Assembly (NCBI GenBank): GCA_023144635.1
Contig: JAGLFH010000052.1
Coordinates: forward strand, 17,374-81,373
DNA: 64,000 bases
Direction: 5' to 3'
From: Candidatus Auribacterota bacterium
GTDB lineage: Bacteria; Auribacterota; JAFGBW01; JAFGJP01
Both the position numbers and the translations under genes were made by a program. Shown one piece after another: positions 47,629-58,498 of this stretch. Within the stretch, counting starts at the first letter, position 1, and each line of letters begins with the position of its first letter. The notes beneath the pieces are model-generated. The model was not told where the DNA came from. It saw nothing but the letters and a program-made list of their open reading frames with translations, and did not search any database.

Positions 47629-49953
47629 ATGAAAAGCTCTAAAAAAATAATAAAACGTTTACGAATATCTATTCTGGGAGCAGTACAGGGAGTAGGTTTT
47701 CGGCCATTTATATACCGCTTAGCAAATAATCTAGGGATAAATGGCTGGGTAGGAAATTCAAGTTCCGGTGTTTTGATAGAGGCAGAGGGAATTGATAATA
47801 AACTTCAGCAATTTCTGATTCGAATAGATAAAGAAAAACCGCAAAAGTCATTTATTCAAAGCATGGAATCTTCTTTTCTTGATCCTAAAGGATTTGATTC
47901 TTTTGAAATAAAGAAAAGTCTAAAAGGTAAAAAGACAGCTTTAATAATGTCAGATATAGCAACATGCGATGATTGTAAAAAGGAAATATTTGATTCCCGA
48001 AATAAAAGATATTTATATCCATTTACAAATTGTACTAATTGTGGTCCACGCTATAGCATAATTGAGAAACTTCCCTATGATCGCACGAATACTACAATGA
48101 AAGAATTTAATATGTGTGAATCATGTAAAAATGAGTATGTTGATCCAAGTAATAGACGTTTCCATGCTCAGCCGAATGCTTGTCCGGAATGTGGTCCTCG
48201 TTTAGAATTATGGGGAAGCGGTCATATCATTTCAAAAAAGCACGATGCTTTAGAAAAAACAGTAGATCTTATCCGTAAAGGAAATATTATTGCTTTAAAG
48301 GGTTTGGGTGGTTTTCAATTAATAGTAGATGCGCAAAATGATAGTGCTGTTAAAAGATTAAGAGAACGGAAAGTAAGATTAGATAAGCCCTTTGCTCTAA
48401 TGTATCCATCAATGGAAAAAGTAAAAAAACATTGTCATGTATCAAAGCTTGAAGAAAGATTGTTAATATCTTCTGAATCTCCGATTGTTTTACTAAAGAA
48501 AAAAAGTGATTGTGGTCTTCCTGATATTATTGCACCCAAAAATCCATATTTGGGTGTAATGCTTCCATATACTCCATTGCATATATTGCTTATGCATTAT
48601 CTTGATGATCCAGTTATTGCAACAAGTGGAAATATTTCAGAGGAACCGATAATTATTTGCGAAAAAGAAGCTTTTAATGCATTGGCAAGTATTGCGGATT
48701 ATTTTTTAATACACGATCGAAGGATCGCAAGACATGTAGATGATTCTATAGTACGTATTATTATGGAAAGAGAAATGATTTTAAGGCGGGCTCGCGGTTA
48801 TGCTCCGCTGCCAATCCATTTTGATGGTGCTCAAAAATGCATAATGGCAGTAGGGGGACAACTGAAAAATACAGTTGCTTTTTCATCGAACAAAAATGTT
48901 TATATAAGCCAGCATATTGGTGATCTTGAAACTGATAAGGCGAACTCTTCTTTTGAAAAAACAATAGATGATATTCAGTCAATGTATGAGTTTAAACCTG
49001 AAGTTATAGCATGCGATTATCATCCTGACTATATGTCTACAAAATTCGCAAAATCAAAGAATATACCGCTTGTTAATGTTCAGCATCATTATGCTCACGT
49101 GCTTTCTTGTGCAGCTGAAAATGAAGTTAAAGAGCCTTTTTTAGGCGTTTCATGGGATGGAACAGGTTATGGTGGTGATGGGACTGTGTGGGGGGGCGAA
49201 TTTTTAAAAGTTTTTAACAATTCTTTTGATAGAATAGGACATTTTAAAGGATTTCCTCTTCCGGGAGGAGAAGTGGCCGTAAAAGAACCAAGAAGATCAG
49301 CAATAGGTCTCCTTTATGCTATTTTTGGAAAAGATATTTTTTTAAGAGAGGGTGTTGCTTCTTTAAATGCTTTTTCACAAAAAGAAAAAAATAATATTAA
49401 GATCATGCTTGAAAAAGGTATTAATTCTCCAATAACAACGAGTGTTGGCCGTATCTTTGATGCAGTATCTTCTATTTTAGATATAAGGCACGTGATACAA
49501 TTTGAAGGTCAGGCAGCAATGGAACTGGAATTTTCATTAGATGAAATTAAGACAGATGATGTTTATTCTTTTTCTGTTGAGAAATGTTCATGCAATAAAG
49601 TAGCTCATAATGTGGTGGGTTCTCAGTTGATAAAAGAAATATTAAATGATATAAAAAGTGGTATTTCGAAAAATCTTATATCAGCAAAATTTCATAATAC
49701 ATTAGCTGATATAATTGTAGATTTTGCGGTTATATCGAATTGTGAACGTGTTGTTTTGAGCGGAGGATGTTTTCAAAACAAATATCTAATGGAAAAAAGT
49801 GTAAAAAGTCTAAAAGAAAAAGGTTTTCTGCCGTACTGGCACCAAAGGGTTCCCCCGAATGATGGAGGAATTTCACTGGGACAGATCGTGGCAGCAATGA
49901 AGATCGAAAAAAGCCACAAAGGCACAAAGACACAAAGCGGAAGAAAAGATTAA
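47629..49953 (+). CDS. hypF: Carbamoyltransferase HypF
   Basis: GAVQGVGFRPFIYRLANNLGINGWVGNSSSGV acylphosphatase, two zinc-finger motifs, VQHHYAHVLSC, SGGCFQNKYL. Confidence 0.97.
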   Translation: MKSSKKIIKRLRISILGAVQGVGFRPFIYRLANNLGINGWVGNSSSGVLIEAEGIDNKLQQFLIRIDKEKPQKSFIQSMESSFLDPKGFDSFEIKKSLKGKKTALIMSDIATCDDCKKEIFDSRNKRYLYPFTNCTNCGPRYSIIEKLPYDRTNTTMKEFNMCESCKNEYVDPSNRRFHAQPNACPECGPRLELWGSGHIISKKHDALEKTVDLIRKGNIIALKGLGGFQLIVDAQNDSAVKRLRERKVRLDKPFALMYPSMEKVKKHCHVSKLEERLLISSESPIVLLKKKSDCGLPDIIAPKNPYLGVMLPYTPLHILLMHYLDDPVIATSGNISEEPIIICEKEAFNALASIADYFLIHDRRIARHVDDSIVRIIMEREMILRRARGYAPLPIHFDGAQKCIMAVGGQLKNTVAFSSNKNVYISQHIGDLETDKANSSFEKTIDDIQSMYEFKPEVIACDYHPDYMSTKFAKSKNIPLVNVQHHYAHVLSCAAENEVKEPFLGVSWDGTGYGGDGTVWGGEFLKVFNNSFDRIGHFKGFPLPGGEVAVKEPRRSAIGLLYAIFGKDIFLREGVASLNAFSQKEKNNIKIMLEKGINSPITTSVGRIFDAVSSILDIRHVIQFEGQAAMELEFSLDEIKTDDVYSFSVEKCSCNKVAHNVVGSQLIKEILNDIKSGISKNLISAKFHNTLADIIVDFAVISNCERVVLSGGCFQNKYLMEKSVKSLKEKGFLPYWHQRVPPNDGGISLGQIVAAMKIEKSHKGTKTQSGRKD

Positions 49954-50123
49954 AGAGTCCATTGGGGAGATGAGAAAAAATTACCTGTTGGGTAACAAAA
50001 AGATTTACTCCTCTGCTGTTTCGCTTTGCAAAACAAAGATGCGAGGACTTGGTCTGTGAACTCTGTGCTCTCTGTGGTGAAAAAAGTTTTTGCCGAAGGC
50101 AAACTGAAAAAATGGAGAAAAAG

Positions 50124-50384
50124 ATGTGTTTATCTGTACCCGGAAAAATATTGAGTATTAAAGGGGATGATCCTCTAACAAGATCTGCTAAAGTAAGTTT
50201 TGGAGGAACAGTAAAAGATATTAACCTTGCTTATGTTCCCGAAGCTAAAATAGATGATTATGTAATAGTACATGTTGGTTTTGCTCTTAATACAATAGAT
50301 AGCGAGGAAGCTGAAAAAGTATTTAAGGAAATAGAGCAGATACAGATCATGGAAAAAAAAGCCTATGAGGAAGATATCTCATGA
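50124..50384 (+). CDS. hypC: HypC/HupF hydrogenase maturation chaperone
   Basis: [12 protein letters not shown]; track start 50049 extends into a dispersed repeat. Confidence 0.95.
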   Translation: MCLSVPGKILSIKGDDPLTRSAKVSFGGTVKDINLAYVPEAKIDDYVIVHVGFALNTIDSEEAEKVFKEIEQIQIMEKKAYEEDIS

Positions 50385-51493
50385 AATTCATTGATGAATA
50401 TAGAGATGCAGAATCAGCAAATGCTTTTGCAAGAGAAATAAGAAGAATCACAACAAAGCCATGGACTATCATGGAAATTTGCGGTGGACAGACGCATGCT
50501 ATAGTAAAATATGGAATAGATGAACTTTTGCCTAAAAAAATAAGACTTGTCCATGGACCAGGGTGCCCGGTATGTGTTACTCCTCTTGAATCACTTGATC
50601 GTGCAATTCAGCTTGCATCTAGAGATGATGTTATTTTTTGTTCTTTTGGCGATATGTTAAGAGTGCCAGGAACAAGTAAAGACCTTTTAAGTGTTAAAGC
50701 AGATGGTGGAGATGTGAGAATTGTATATTCACCGCTTGATGCTCTTGAAATAGCAAAAAAGAACAGTAATAAAAAAGTTGTTTTCTTAGCTGTAGGTTTT
50801 GAGACAACAGCACCTGCAAATGCTATGGCAGCTTATCTGGCAAAAGAGCAGAATATAAAAAATTTTTCATTGCTTGTATCTCATGTTCTTGTTCCGCCTG
50901 CGATGGAAGTTATACTAGCATCTCCGAATAATCAGGTGCAGGGCTTTCTTGCTGCCGGACATGTTTGCACGGTTATGGGATATAAAGAATATGAACCAAT
51001 AGCTGAAAAATATAAAATTCCTATCATTGTAACAGGCTTTGAACCGCTTGATATTTTACAGGGATTATATATGTGTATAAAACAACTCGAAGAAGGGAAA
51101 AAAAATGTAGAAAATCAATATTCCCGTGTTGTTTTGCTTGATGGTAATCCTGTAGCGAAAGATATAATAAAAAAAGTTTTTTGTACTGTAATGCGTAAGT
51201 GGAGGGGAATAGGAGAAATTCCTAATAGCGGTTATTCTCTTAACAAGGATTATGAAAGTTTTGATGCAGAAAAGATATTTGACCTTCAGGATATTGTTGT
51301 TGAAGAACCTTCTGAATGTATAAGTGGTTTGGTTTTGCAGGGAGTGAAAGAACCTTCTGAATGTTCTGCTTTTGGAAAACTTTGTACACCCGAGCATCCG
51401 CTTGGAGCGTTGATGGTATCAACTGAGGGCGCATGTGCTGCTTATTACCGTTATAAAGGACACGGAAAAGAAGATAATTCGATGGACGAGTGA
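50381..51493 (+). CDS. hypD: Hydrogenase maturation protein HypD
   Basis: [48 protein letters not shown]. Confidence 0.97.
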   Translation: MKFIDEYRDAESANAFAREIRRITTKPWTIMEICGGQTHAIVKYGIDELLPKKIRLVHGPGCPVCVTPLESLDRAIQLASRDDVIFCSFGDMLRVPGTSKDLLSVKADGGDVRIVYSPLDALEIAKKNSNKKVVFLAVGFETTAPANAMAAYLAKEQNIKNFSLLVSHVLVPPAMEVILASPNNQVQGFLAAGHVCTVMGYKEYEPIAEKYKIPIIVTGFEPLDILQGLYMCIKQLEEGKKNVENQYSRVVLLDGNPVAKDIIKKVFCTVMRKWRGIGEIPNSGYSLNKDYESFDAEKIFDLQDIVVEEPSECISGLVLQGVKEPSECSAFGKLCTPEHPLGALMVSTEGACAAYYRYKGHGKEDNSMDE

Positions 51494-51543
51494 CATCCAC
51501 TTTGTTCGGACGATGGATGAGAAAAGTAAAAAGTAAAACGTAT

Positions 51544-51596
51544 GTCATCCCCGCGAAAGCCAGCGACCTTGCCGCTAGGCAGGCGGGGAACCATGT
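51544..51596. repeat. Dispersed repeat related to gtcatccccgcgaaagcggggatccatg, with an internal insert
   Basis: gtcatccccgcgaaagc...ggcggggaaccatg; simpler copy at 63879-63906. Confidence 0.7.
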
Positions 51597-51622
51597 TAAA
51601 TATGAAAATCAAGGTGAAAAAA

Positions 51623-52678
51623 ATGAGTGAAATAAAAGATATTATTCCAAGTTGTCCGCTTCCAATATCAGATTATCCTTCTGTTTTATTGGCACACGGA
51701 AGCGGTGGCGTTCTTATGAACCAGTTGATAGAAAAAGTTTTTCTTTCTGCTTTTAAGAATGAACATCTTGATTCTCAGCATGATGGTGCAGTCTTTGAGG
51801 TGGGTGGTATGCATTTTGCAATGACAACAGATTCTTATGTTGTTAAACCAATTTTTTTTCCGGGTGGTGATATAGGATCCCTTGCTGTACATGGAACAGT
51901 TAACGACCTTGCAATGTGCGGAGCAAGGCCATTATTTATTACAGCTGGTTTTATTTTAGAAGAAGGTACCAAAATGGAAACACTTTGGAAAGTAGTAAAC
52001 TCTATGCAAATTGCTGCTGATAAAGCAGGCGTAAAAATAATAACAGGTGATACAAAAGTTGTTGATAAAGGAAGCGGTGACGGTATCTTTATTAATACTT
52101 CAGGTTTTGGAATTGTAGAGGGATGCCTAAAAATCGCACCTGATTCTGTGGAGATTGGAGATATTGTTATACTTAGTGGAGATATTGGAAGACACGGTAT
52201 AGCTATTATGGCTGTTCGTGAGGGCTTGGTGTTTGAGACAAAAATAGAAAGTGATTCTGCATCGGTTGCTGACCTTGTGATGTCATTACTGAAGGCAGAT
52301 ATAAAAATTCATTGTATGAGGGATCTTACAAGAGGCGGGCTTGCAAGTGCTCTTGTAGAGATAGCGAAAAAGGGTAAAGTCCATATTTCTATTGAAGAAA
52401 ATTCTATTCCTGTACGTGAGGATGTTAAAGGCGCATGCGAAATACTTGGATTTGATCCTCTTTATGTTGCTAATGAAGGAAGGTTTATCTGTTTTGTAAA
52501 AAATGATGAGAAAGAGAAAGTACTTGAAATAATGCGAAGTAATGAATTAGGTAAAGGTGCTTCTATTATAGGAGAAGTAACGAACAAAAAGCCTGGTACT
52601 GTAACAATGAAAAGCGTTATAGGTACAACAAGGATAGTTGATATGCTAACAGGTGAGCAACTGCCTCGTATATGCTGA
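51623..52678 (+). CDS. hypE: Hydrogenase maturation protein HypE
   Basis: [35 protein letters not shown]-terminal LPRIC; start MSEIKD preferred over track start 51542. Confidence 0.96.
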   Translation: MSEIKDIIPSCPLPISDYPSVLLAHGSGGVLMNQLIEKVFLSAFKNEHLDSQHDGAVFEVGGMHFAMTTDSYVVKPIFFPGGDIGSLAVHGTVNDLAMCGARPLFITAGFILEEGTKMETLWKVVNSMQIAADKAGVKIITGDTKVVDKGSGDGIFINTSGFGIVEGCLKIAPDSVEIGDIVILSGDIGRHGIAIMAVREGLVFETKIESDSASVADLVMSLLKADIKIHCMRDLTRGGLASALVEIAKKGKVHISIEENSIPVREDVKGACEILGFDPLYVANEGRFICFVKNDEKEKVLEIMRSNELGKGASIIGEVTNKKPGTVTMKSVIGTTRIVDMLTGEQLPRIC

Positions 52679-52736
52679 TAAAATTAAAGAGGAATTAATC
52701 AAAGTTCAGATATTTCGTTGATTAAAAAAACATATT

Positions 52737-52763
52737 GTGTTACTTTATTGAAATTCGTAACAC
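52737..52763. promoter_or_regulatory. Candidate NikR operator
   Basis: GTGTTAC-N13-GTAACAC perfect inverted repeat just upstream of nikR. Confidence 0.8.
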
Positions 52764-52775
52764 TAAGGATGGTTT

Positions 52776-53189
52776 ATGGTTGAAGTTATCCGTTTTGGAG
52801 TTTCTTTAGAAAAAGATCTATTAGATGCTTTTGATAAGTGTATAAAAAGAAGAGAATATACTAATCGTTCAGAGGCAATCCGTGATCTTATAAGAAACGA
52901 ACTTGTAAAAGAGCAGTGGAATGAAGAAAAGGAAATAGCCGGAGCCATAATTCTTATTTATGATCATCATAAAAGAGATTTTGTAGAAAAGCTTATGAAC
53001 ATACAGCATGATTTTCATAAAGTGATTATTTCTACTCAGCATGTACATCTTGATCATGATAATTGTCTGGAAATAATAGCGGTAAAGGGGAAAACACAAA
53101 GTGTGCAGAAATTAGCTAATATATTGGCATCCGTAAAAGGTGTAAAGCATACTTCTCTTAGCATGTCGAGTACCGGTAAAGGTTTATAA
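52776..53189 (+). CDS. nikR: Nickel-responsive regulator NikR
   Basis: RHH N-term VIRFGVSLEKDLLDAFDKCIKRREYTNRSEAIRDLIRN; metal-binding HVHLDHDNCLEIIAVKG. Confidence 0.96.
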   Translation: MVEVIRFGVSLEKDLLDAFDKCIKRREYTNRSEAIRDLIRNELVKEQWNEEKEIAGAIILIYDHHKRDFVEKLMNIQHDFHKVIISTQHVHLDHDNCLEIIAVKGKTQSVQKLANILASVKGVKHTSLSMSSTGKGL

Positions 53190-53260
53190 AAAATTTATTT
53201 ATTAGTAGCACGAAAAAAATATTAGTAATACATTAAAAACTTAAAAAAAAGGATAAAACA

Positions 53261-53974
53261 ATGAGCAATGAACTTATGGTTTTGTGTTTAACAGCTGCAT
53301 CTATTGGATTTCTCCATACTATTCTTGGGCCAGACCATTATTTGCCATTCACAGTTATGAGCCGTGCAAGGAAATGGTCGATGAAAAAAACCGTTTTTAT
53401 AACAATACTTTGCGGTATTGGTCATATAATGAGTTCAGTTGTACTAGGTTTTTTAGGAGTTGTTTTTGGAATAAGCATAATGAAGCTCGAAGCTCTGGAG
53501 GCTTTTCGCGGTAATCTTGCGGCATGGGCTTTTATCGGTTTTGGTTTTACTTATTTTATATGGGGTGTACATAAAGCATTAAAGAATAAACCTCATAAGC
53601 ATGTGCATATTCATGATGGAGTTTTTCCTCATTCACATGATCACTCTCATAATCAGGAACATGCTCATGTTCATGATCAGGGGGAAAAGAAAAGCTTAAC
53701 GCCATGGATACTTTTTACGATATTTATTCTAGGTCCGTGCGAGCCATTAATACCTATACTTATGTACCCTGCCGCAAAAAATAGCATCTCAGGACTTTTA
53801 TTAGTAACAGGCATTTTTGGCAGTGTCACAATTATAACTATGCTTGGAGTTGTAGTCATATCTTCATATGGTGTAAGTTTTGCGCGTTTTGGTAAACTTG
53901 AAAAATATACACATGCACTTGCTGGCGGAACCATATGTCTTTCAGGTATGGCTATACAATTTTTAGGATTGTAA
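53261..53974 (+). CDS. UreH/NicO-like predicted nickel/cobalt transporter with His-rich loop
   Basis: GFLHTILGPDHYLPF, HKHVHIHDGVFPHSHDHSHNQEHAHVHDQ loop, multiple TM segments; downstream of nikR. Confidence 0.8.
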   Translation: MSNELMVLCLTAASIGFLHTILGPDHYLPFTVMSRARKWSMKKTVFITILCGIGHIMSSVVLGFLGVVFGISIMKLEALEAFRGNLAAWAFIGFGFTYFIWGVHKALKNKPHKHVHIHDGVFPHSHDHSHNQEHAHVHDQGEKKSLTPWILFTIFILGPCEPLIPILMYPAAKNSISGLLLVTGIFGSVTIITMLGVVVISSYGVSFARFGKLEKYTHALAGGTICLSGMAIQFLGL

Positions 53975-54110
53975 ATAATAAACAGAACCCTTCTATATTT
54001 AAAAATACAATTTAAATATCTGCTTATTTTAATTGCCGGAAATATCTGTTTTTGATAAAATCAATAAAATTAATTTATTATAAACAAATATAATAGGTAA
54101 AAGCTATTTT

Positions 54111-54881
54111 ATGGATTTTATTTCACGCACCGGGTCAGCAATTATTGATTATTTGCACAAAAGAGGGCAAAGTGTTTTCTTTCTTTTTCATGCATTACAA
54201 TGTGCTGTAACTTGCGGATGCAAGATAAAAAGTATTCTTCGTCAAACTATTTTCATTGGTGTTCAATCATCTTTCATTATTATTCTTACCGGGTTTTTTA
54301 CAGGCATGGTAATAGCTCTTCAGGGATTTTATTCTTTAAATAAATTCGGAGCAACAGCATTACTTGGTCCTGCCGTTGCGCTTACTCTGATCCGTGAGCT
54401 AGGGCCGGTTTTAACAGCGATTATGGTTGCAGCCCGAGCTGGATCTGCTTTAACAGCAGAAATAGGGAGCATGAAAGTAACAGAGCAGATAGATGCTCTT
54501 GAGGTTATGGGCATTGATCCTTATGCTTATCTTATACTTCCTAATATGGTTGCAGCTGTCATAGCGATACCTTTACTTACTGCATTTTTTAATGTTGTAG
54601 GTATATGGGGCGGATGCCTTGTATCCGTCAAAATGCTAAGTCTAAGTGCAGGCAGTTATTTTGGAGAGATGGCAAGTTATGTTGAGATGAGAGATATTAC
54701 AAACAGTATAATAAAGGCGGTTGTTTTTGCTATTGTTGTATTTTGGATATGTCTTTATGTGGGATTCAATACAAAAGGAGGCGCTAAAGGTGTCAGTAGC
54801 GCAACAACTAAGGCGGTTGTTTTAAGTGCTATATATATTTTTATATGGGATTACCTTTTAACGTCTATTTTAGGATATTGA
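54111..54881 (+). CDS. mlaE: MlaE-family ABC transporter permease
   Basis: LIRELGPVLTAIMVAARAGSALTAEIGSMKVTEQIDALEVMGIDPYAYL. Confidence 0.95.
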   Translation: MDFISRTGSAIIDYLHKRGQSVFFLFHALQCAVTCGCKIKSILRQTIFIGVQSSFIIILTGFFTGMVIALQGFYSLNKFGATALLGPAVALTLIRELGPVLTAIMVAARAGSALTAEIGSMKVTEQIDALEVMGIDPYAYLILPNMVAAVIAIPLLTAFFNVVGIWGGCLVSVKMLSLSAGSYFGEMASYVEMRDITNSIIKAVVFAIVVFWICLYVGFNTKGGAKGVSSATTKAVVLSAIYIFIWDYLLTSILGY

Positions 54882-54914
54882 TAGTAATAATTAACCTAAT
54901 TCAGGAAGAATTAA

Positions 54915-55682
54915 ATGCTTAAACCAGTTGTAATAAAAGCTGATAATTTATACAAAACATTACAAGGCCAGGAAATTTTAAAAGGATTTTCACTTTCTGT
55001 AAAGCAGGGAGAGATTGTTGCTATTATAGGACAAAGCGGTAAAGGAAAAAGTGTTTTTTTAAAACATCTTGTAGGTTTAATGAAGCCCGATAGTGGAAAA
55101 ATAACCATAAATGGGGTAGATATCACGAGTGCGGATAGAAAGGGCTTAACTAATGTGAGGAAAAAATTCGGATATGTCTTTCAAAATGGTGCGCTTCTTG
55201 ATTCAATGAATATTTTTGACAATGTTGCGTTGCCTCTTCGGGAAGTGCTGAATTTAAAAGAGGATGAAGTAAGAGAAATAGTATTAAAGGAACTTGAACT
55301 TGTAGGTCTACGCGATGCAGTATGGAAATCCCCATCAGAGGTAAGCGGTGGTATGATAAGGCGTGTCGCGCTTGCGCGTGCACTTGTAATGAGGCCGGAG
55401 ATCATCCTTTTTGATGAACCTACAACAGGTCTTGATCCTATTATCTCACGAGCCATTTTAAAGCACATCAGGCTTCTTCATAAAAAATATAAATTTACAG
55501 GTGTTCTAATAACACATCAAATACCACAGGCATTTGATGTAGTCCAGAAAGTAGCAATGATATATGAGGGGAAAGCTGTTGTAGTAGAGACCCCTGAAAA
55601 TATTATGAAATGTACACATCCAATAGTCTGTCAGTTTATACATGGCAGATTGGATGGTCCGATAAAAGAAGATTATTTTTAG
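54915..55682 (+). CDS. mlaF: MlaF-family ABC transporter ATP-binding protein
   Basis: Walker A IGQSGKGKSVFLKH, SEVSGGMIRRVALARAL, ILFDEPTTGLDP. Confidence 0.95.
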   Translation: MLKPVVIKADNLYKTLQGQEILKGFSLSVKQGEIVAIIGQSGKGKSVFLKHLVGLMKPDSGKITINGVDITSADRKGLTNVRKKFGYVFQNGALLDSMNIFDNVALPLREVLNLKEDEVREIVLKELELVGLRDAVWKSPSEVSGGMIRRVALARALVMRPEIILFDEPTTGLDPIISRAILKHIRLLHKKYKFTGVLITHQIPQAFDVVQKVAMIYEGKAVVVETPENIMKCTHPIVCQFIHGRLDGPIKEDYF

Positions 55683-55693
55683 GAGAAAAAATC

Positions 55694-56137
55694 ATGAAAA
55701 AATTTTCGTTGGAGTTCGTAGTTGGTTTATTTTTCTTTATTGGTATTGGTGCTCTTCTTTATCTTTCAGTTAGCCTGACACGGTTTGAGATGAAGACAAA
55801 GGGTGGATATGCCGTTAAAGCTGTATTTGATAATGTAGGTGGATTAAAGGACAGGGCAAACGTGGAGGTAGCAGGTGTTCCTATTGGAATTGTAAAAAAG
55901 ATCATTCTGGATGATTACCGGGCTCTAGTTCAATTACGGATAAAAAACGGAGTAAAAATACCTGATGATTCAATTGCTTCTATCAAAACAAAGGGACTGC
56001 TTGGAGAAAAATTTTTAGAGATAAGTCCTGGCGGTTCAGATGAATATATTCAGAAAGAAGGGGAAATAATAGATACACAGTCACCACTTGACTTTGAGCA
56101 GGCTTTGGGGAAATTTATTTTTGGTAAAGTAGACTAA
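55694..56137 (+). CDS. mlaD: MlaD/MCE-domain lipid-binding protein
   Basis: MKKFSLEFVVGLFFFIGIGALLYLSVSL...VKAVFDNVGGLKDRANVEVAGVPIG. Confidence 0.94.
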   Translation: MKKFSLEFVVGLFFFIGIGALLYLSVSLTRFEMKTKGGYAVKAVFDNVGGLKDRANVEVAGVPIGIVKKIILDDYRALVQLRIKNGVKIPDDSIASIKTKGLLGEKFLEISPGGSDEYIQKEGEIIDTQSPLDFEQALGKFIFGKVD

Positions 56138-56147
56138 GGAGTATAAA

Positions 56148-56786
56148 ATGAAAAGATATTTTTATTACTTTTTCACTTTTATTTTGATTCTGTCTTCATT
56201 TGTTGTGAAAAATGTTGCTGCTGATATAAAAGCAGAAAAACCTGCCACAACAGTTTTAAAAACAACAGTTGATAAAATTATATCTATTCTGGCAAGTGAG
56301 GAATATAAAAAGATAGATATGCATGATACATTAAAAAAAGAGATATATGATCTTGTAGATAATGTGTTTTCCTGGGATGATATGGGAAAAAGGTCACTTG
56401 GAAGGACATGGAAAGAGCAAAAGGATAGTGATAAAAAAGAATTCATTTCTCTTTTTTCCAAGCTTCTTAAAAAAAGTTATACAGAAAAACTTGAATCTTA
56501 TACGGGCGAAAAAATATCTTATGAGCCTGAAACCTTAAAAGGAAAGTATGCAGAGGTACGTACTTATATAATTAAAGAAACTGGGGAAAAGATACCAGTT
56601 TTCTATAGGATGATATTAAGGGATGGAAAATGGATGGTTTATGATGTTGTAATAGAAGGTATCAGTCTTGTAAAAAATTACCGTTCGCAGTTTGAAAATA
56701 TATTACGCAAATCATCATTTAAAGAGCTTTTGGAAAAACTAGAAAAAAAACTAGAAAAAAAGATAGCTGAAAAAGATAATAATTAA
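56148..56786 (+). CDS. mlaC: MlaC-like periplasmic phospholipid-binding protein
   Basis: Signal peptide; VFSWDDMGKRSLGRTWK, VIEGISLVKNYRSQFENILRKSS. Confidence 0.93.
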   Translation: MKRYFYYFFTFILILSSFVVKNVAADIKAEKPATTVLKTTVDKIISILASEEYKKIDMHDTLKKEIYDLVDNVFSWDDMGKRSLGRTWKEQKDSDKKEFISLFSKLLKKSYTEKLESYTGEKISYEPETLKGKYAEVRTYIIKETGEKIPVFYRMILRDGKWMVYDVVIEGISLVKNYRSQFENILRKSSFKELLEKLEKKLEKKIAEKDNN

Positions 56787-56795
56787 AACACGCGA

Positions 56796-57569
56796 TTATT
56801 TTTTAACTTTGTTTCTTCTTAGCTGAACATATCCGTCCCTAAATGCTATATAAGGATCAAACATATCTTTTTTAAGATTTTTGTACCCGTCGGGGTCCAT
56901 TGAAGTCTCATTTAATACCTCAAATACCTTTAATTCAACTATTTCTTCAAATCCATGTGTATAAGTTATAGGGTGAAGATAAGCATTGCCTATTAAGCCG
57001 ATTGAATCGCGTGCACTTGATGGTCCTAAAAAAGGAAGCATTAAAAAGAATCCTTCATCTATTCCGTAATGTCCAAAAGTCTGTCCCATATCTTCATCCT
57101 GTTTTGAAAGTTTGTATTTCTTTGTTGCAGGGTCAAAAAATCCTAGAAGGCCTATGGTCGTATTTATAGTAAATCTTTTTAATTCTATGCCGGCTTCGGA
57201 AAATTTACCCTGGAGCAGACAGCTTGCAAACCTTACGCTTGAACTAAGGTTTGAGAAGAAATTACTAAAACTCCTCCTTAAGCCTTTGGGAAGAACAGCA
57301 CCGTACCCTTTTGAAACAGGAATTAAAAGATAAAGATAGACCTTATCATTAAAGTAAAAAATTCCCCTGTTTAGAGGTTCCAGTGGATCAGATATATTTG
57401 TATGAATAACATATGTATTATCAATAACTTCTTTCTCATCATCAAAAGGATCATCAAAATCATCATATTCTGCTTTTATTTCTTCTGAATAACCAGGAGG
57501 TGTGAATACCGTAAAAAGTACTGTAATTAAAATAGCCAAAAACAGATTTAGAGTTAAATTCCTTTTCAT
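56796..57569 (-). CDS. mlaA: MlaA/VacJ family lipoprotein
   Basis: DPLEPLNRGIFYFNDKVYLYLLIPVSKGY, NTTIGLLGFFDPA, DEGFFLMLPFLGPSSARDSIG. Confidence 0.95.
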   Translation of the reverse strand: MKRNLTLNLFLAILITVLFTVFTPPGYSEEIKAEYDDFDDPFDDEKEVIDNTYVIHTNISDPLEPLNRGIFYFNDKVYLYLLIPVSKGYGAVLPKGLRRSFSNFFSNLSSSVRFASCLLQGKFSEAGIELKRFTINTTIGLLGFFDPATKKYKLSKQDEDMGQTFGHYGIDEGFFLMLPFLGPSSARDSIGLIGNAYLHPITYTHGFEEIVELKVFEVLNETSMDPDGYKNLKKDMFDPYIAFRDGYVQLRRNKVKK

Positions 57570-57627
57570 AATATTTAATTATATTTTAATACTTATAATA
57601 TAAGAACAAAAAAATTAATAAGTATAT

Positions 57628-58485
57628 TCAGTGTTTATGCTGTTTACGGCAGAAATTTAAATACTTTTTTTCAAAGTCAGGAAAATTATTATAATATTTT
57701 GAATATACTTTTAATAAAATATTTTCTGTATTATATGGTTCATTTTTAAGTTTTTTAATAAATATACTAAAAAGTTTTTTTGGATGTTTTTCGATTAGGA
57801 ATTTAACGATCCACTCAGATTGTCTGTAGAAAGTAAGATTAGTTGCCGGATCTTCAGGATATGTTCTAATTTTAAATATTTCTTTTAAAGGGATCAAACT
57901 TTTTTTCTTAAGATTTTGAGCCTTAAATGACATCCTGTTAATAGCTTTATGGGCAATAGAGCTTTCATAACACGCCATTCCTTCATTTATCCACAGAGGA
58001 CAATTTGAATGTCCCCAGAAATTCATAAATATAAGATGGCATATTTCATGTGCAAAGGTCTTTTCCTTATCTTTATAAAAACTTTTTTTCTCAACCGGCA
58101 CAAAAATTTCTCTACCTGTGTAAAACCCGCCTGTTCCAGGTCTCATGTTAATTCTTGATATAAATCGATTCCATTCGCTGTCTCCGGATACTAAATAAAC
58201 TAAACATTTATAATCAGGATCTTTTTTGATGTTTAAATCAATTTTAATTTTTTCATAAAACTTTTCAGCCCGTTTTGAGAATTTTACAAGATCTGATCTT
58301 TTAGAATAATAGTATATAAAATGAACCCCTTCTTTATTTCTCCATTTTATTCCGGAACCTTTGATAAGATTTTCTGCACTTTTAGAAATATTAGGTGTTT
58401 TAGTGCCGATCACTGCATAAGCAATAGAATGAAGGCTCAAAAAAAGCGTAAGAAATAGATTAAGTTTAAAAATATTTTTATTCAT
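57628..58485 (-). CDS. Secreted peptidase MA-like (HExxH) protein
   Basis: Signal peptide; FAHEICHLIFMNFWGHSNCPLWINEGMACYESS. Confidence 0.75.
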   Translation of the reverse strand: MNKNIFKLNLFLTLFLSLHSIAYAVIGTKTPNISKSAENLIKGSGIKWRNKEGVHFIYYYSKRSDLVKFSKRAEKFYEKIKIDLNIKKDPDYKCLVYLVSGDSEWNRFISRINMRPGTGGFYTGREIFVPVEKKSFYKDKEKTFAHEICHLIFMNFWGHSNCPLWINEGMACYESSIAHKAINRMSFKAQNLKKKSLIPLKEIFKIRTYPEDPATNLTFYRQSEWIVKFLIEKHPKKLFSIFIKKLKNEPYNTENILLKVYSKYYNNFPDFEKKYLNFCRKQHKH

Positions 58486-58498
58486 GAAAAGATTTTAT

